From an uncultured Carnobacterium sp. (GTDB lineage Bacteria; Bacillota; Bacilli; Lactobacillales; Aerococcaceae): a stretch of DNA of 15,349 bases. The stretch's first letter is position 1; every line of letters begins with the position of its first letter. Of the stretch, positions 14,301 to 15,349 are shown in pieces. The notes under the pieces are model-generated. The model was not told the origin of the DNA. It was given only the letters and a program-made list of their open reading frames with translations, and did no database searches. A program made the translations under genes and the position numbers. The DNA lies in the NCBI GenBank assembly GCA_937976325.1, contig CALJSD010000034.1:1-15349 (forward strand), read 5' to 3'.

Positions 14301-14912
14301 TTTGAGATTGCCAAGCTTATTGCAGGGGTTCAAATCCAACTATTAACGTATTTGAAAGTATCAGAAGAGATTATTCGTAGTGAAAAAGGTGTAATTCCAA
14401 CGCCGCTAGAAGCAAGCTATATTCATGTGCATAATCCAAAATTCAGCATTAAAGAAGTGCCAACGGAAGATAAGTTTATGCAAGAGTGGACTAAAGCCTT
14501 TAAACATCGTGGTTTAGTAAACTCTGATGAGATTGCTAGACTCAATCCGGAACTTGTTGAGACGAGTAAATCAAACTTATTAAATGTCGCTTTGAAAAAA
14601 GATGGTGGCATCAGTGCTACTTATAAAAATGGCGTTTATACCACAGAAGAATTGAAGTTATTCAAAGATTTCGTATGGGAAAAGATTCAAGAAGCAGGTA
14701 AAGGTATCTTGTCTGGGGATATCACACTAGCTCCTTACGAGGACTTTAAACAATATGCAGATTCTGTATCTGGTAAATTTAGTAGTATTTCCCAGTTCGA
14801 TGCAACAAACCCAGAAAACAGATATCGTACTCTTCCAAAATTTGAAAAAGAAGAGGGGATTGCATTTATTCAAGATGAATTACAAGAGAAGAAAGGAGAG
14901 ACAGAAGAATGA
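11343..14912 (+). CDS. rexB: RexB, ATP-dependent helicase/nuclease subunit B (AddB family)
   Basis: The 1189-residue protein is the second nuclease subunit of the RexAB (AddAB) enzyme, which resects double-strand breaks for RecA. The N-terminus has no Walker A motif (VNKSKK where AddB has a P-loop), as in streptococcal RexB. The C-terminal RecB-type nuclease is visible: His850 in GEYFHEFF, Asp962 in GKIDRID, and Asp979/Lys981 in IIDYKSS. The iron-sulfur cysteines of Bacillus AddB are missing: the residue before PFSHF is Asp820, and the last segment (QYADSVSGKFSSISQFD, 1137-1153) has no cysteine. This loss fits RexB rather than AddB. ATG 11343 is 8 bp after GGAGG. The stop overlaps the rexA start (ATGA), as expected for a two-gene operon. 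Confidence 0.95.
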   Translation: MGFNAVISKKSVNKSKKIAERFAQWLKQDEAHQVYYIVPDHIKFTAEMEMIRQVGELLTDSSSRSYASTRLQVYSFKRLLWYLLRNEAITEKTSISKVGITMLLKSILEEHSDELVLFKNEARHKGFLEQLSKVMNEFQSGGIEVEDFSSFFEASTPSENEQRLKEFGIIYRYYIEALKQDFVHQEESYSQLCSVIATKDLSNTFIAIDEMVTLTKAEMEVIEALVGSGATVEFHATLTTYGVHTAKNEAGDSLFTSNRLLLERLSRWVNRGEDLARIIEWEESDSLFDDEFKEVEKFWLETNGGLPKLKRTSKEKLPLEKITFTKYTDEREEYQETFAQIKRMVQEGKVRYKDIQILGRNLEENHLFLESLLKQYDIPGFIDLSDSMEHHPIIQVLDALYSIWQYDWRYADIMSLLRSEYVLWHKDEETPLKDQLQAFRQQLDETETVILANGYEGYQWTNGKPWAYVEDSIDEDSTVEVTDKNTQILLKAQELRDELTSVLLPAFKKLEQAATTTEAVTVLYQLLTTLGLDQSVIYWRDVAAEEGDVETARRQEQVWSEFIRLLDEYIYIFGDKSFDWETFMMLLHTGFEQTHYNLAPSTLDELTITGMDSVRYSPKKITFAVGLTQGVMPRNIDETGLLTDDERELFSNQLDSGRFLAPTTGQLHSVEPFVFYQLLMSATEHLYLSCAISKDGKGQLVSNFVQRLLKQFEIEEIDGSLNRQNRLEQGDFVVPFELFTTLLLKMRENKFKEKDEIDFLWKLIPHLLKADAAFSANYHALLASVFRLNVASKLPLSLAQELYGNQLNLSTSQIETYYKDPFSHFLQYGLRLKERQEFELSPANTGEYFHEFFDQFIKELNTRGLSLRELTSEQKIAIEQEIFNRMKDNPKFAILGSSRRLNFVQGLLHQTLMQTTNALQKQALALETKPWITEVVFGTSGNYPIHIPIGKNQSIHLRGKIDRIDLLQSDNGIYNGIIDYKSSEQKFEIAKLIAGVQIQLLTYLKVSEEIIRSEKGVIPTPLEASYIHVHNPKFSIKEVPTEDKFMQEWTKAFKHRGLVNSDEIARLNPELVETSKSNLLNVALKKDGGISATYKNGVYTTEELKLFKDFVWEKIQEAGKGILSGDITLAPYEDFKQYADSVSGKFSSISQFDATNPENRYRTLPKFEKEEGIAFIQDELQEKKGETEE

Positions 14913-15349
14913 TTCCAGAGAAACCAAAAGGATTACAAGCAACACCTGATCAATGGAAGGCAATAGCTACTCGTGGGAACAATCTTCTTGTTTCTGCCTC
15001 AGCTGGTTCAGGGAAAACCAAAGTTCTTGTAGAACGTATTTTGATGCATATTCAAGAAGGGATTGATATTAATGAATTGCTAGTTGTTACCTTTACAGAA
15101 CTTGCAGCAAAAGAAATGAAGGAACGTCTTCGTACTAAATTAGAAGAAGCGATTGAAAAATCGACAGATGAAGTCCTTCAACAATGTTTTGCAAAACAAT
15201 TACAACTGATTCCATCTGCTATGATTTCAACAATTCATAGCTTCTGTATGAAAGTCATTCGACGGTATTTCTATTTAGCGGGTATTGACCCAGTATTTAC
15301 GATGATGGATGAAATCGCAGGACAACTCTTGCAAGAGAAAGTCTGGAGA
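14909..15349 (+). CDS. rexA: RexA, ATP-dependent helicase/nuclease subunit A (AddA family), N-terminal part
   Basis: This reading frame stays open for 147 codons and leaves the window at its last base. It begins MIPEKPKGLQATPDQWKAI, which includes the Q-motif-like TPDQ, then the Walker A SASAGSGKT (residues 29-37), helicase motif Ia in VVTFTELAAKEMKERL and motif Ic in ISTIHSFCMKVIRRYF, all in the normal order for a UvrD-like superfamily 1 helicase. RexA supplies the helicase motor and the 3'-strand nuclease of the RexAB complex. The ATG at 14909 overlaps the rexB stop by 4 bp and follows AAAGGAGAG inside the end of rexB, so translation is coupled. The rest of the helicase and the C-terminal nuclease lie beyond the window. 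Confidence 0.95.
   Translation, partial: MIPEKPKGLQATPDQWKAIATRGNNLLVSASAGSGKTKVLVERILMHIQEGIDINELLVVTFTELAAKEMKERLRTKLEEAIEKSTDEVLQQCFAKQLQLIPSAMISTIHSFCMKVIRRYFYLAGIDPVFTMMDEIAGQLLQEKVWR

Noticed and set aside
1..15349. CRISPR arrays, tRNA/rRNA genes, insertion sequences, prophage or plasmid functions
   Set aside because: No spaced direct-repeat array, no tRNA-like cloverleaf, and no transposase or integrase motif was seen in any frame. The window is almost fully explained by protein genes and their control sites.

Overview
The window is a low-GC, densely packed Gram-positive chromosome segment. The order rpsB-tsf-pyrH-frr, a RexB/RexA (AddBA-type) pair in which RexB lacks the iron-sulfur cysteines, an UPF0154 protein and an NrdR-type operator in front of nrdH all point to Lactobacillales. 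A Carnobacteriaceae/Granulicatella-like host is a guess from codon use and gene content, not something the window proves.

Layout: (1) 1-1304, the 3' part of a tannase-like alpha/beta hydrolase carrying a Gly/Pro/Ser-rich insertion. (2) 1388-2305, yneF (+) facing plsC (-), sharing one bidirectional terminator next to a perfect 22-bp palindrome. (3) 2445-6806, four co-directional genes for related membrane proteins that I do not recognise. The first three have five predicted membrane segments followed by a roughly 260-residue domain predicted to lie outside the cell. The fourth has only the membrane part. They have one clear promoter, short gaps and one terminal hairpin, so they look like a single operon made by tandem duplication. 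(4) 6865-10153, the translation/nucleotide block rpsB, tsf, pyrH, frr, with a strong promoter, a structured 120-nt leader and terminator hairpins after rpsB, tsf and frr. (5) 10207-10851, a membrane-anchored staphylococcal-nuclease-like protein. (6) 10859-11213, a stand-alone nrdH redoxin gene behind two near-identical NrdR boxes exactly 42 bp apart, with an 18-bp palindrome between them. (7) 11343-15349, rexB overlapping the start of rexA (ATGA), the recombinational-repair nuclease/helicase; rexA runs off the end.

Most of the window is core genome. The part with the best claim to being undescribed is the four-gene membrane-protein cluster. The regulatory DNA at nrdH, the rpsB leader and the 22-bp palindrome are smaller points worth checking. 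Coordinates of motifs were counted by hand; no database search, folding or base-composition calculation was run.
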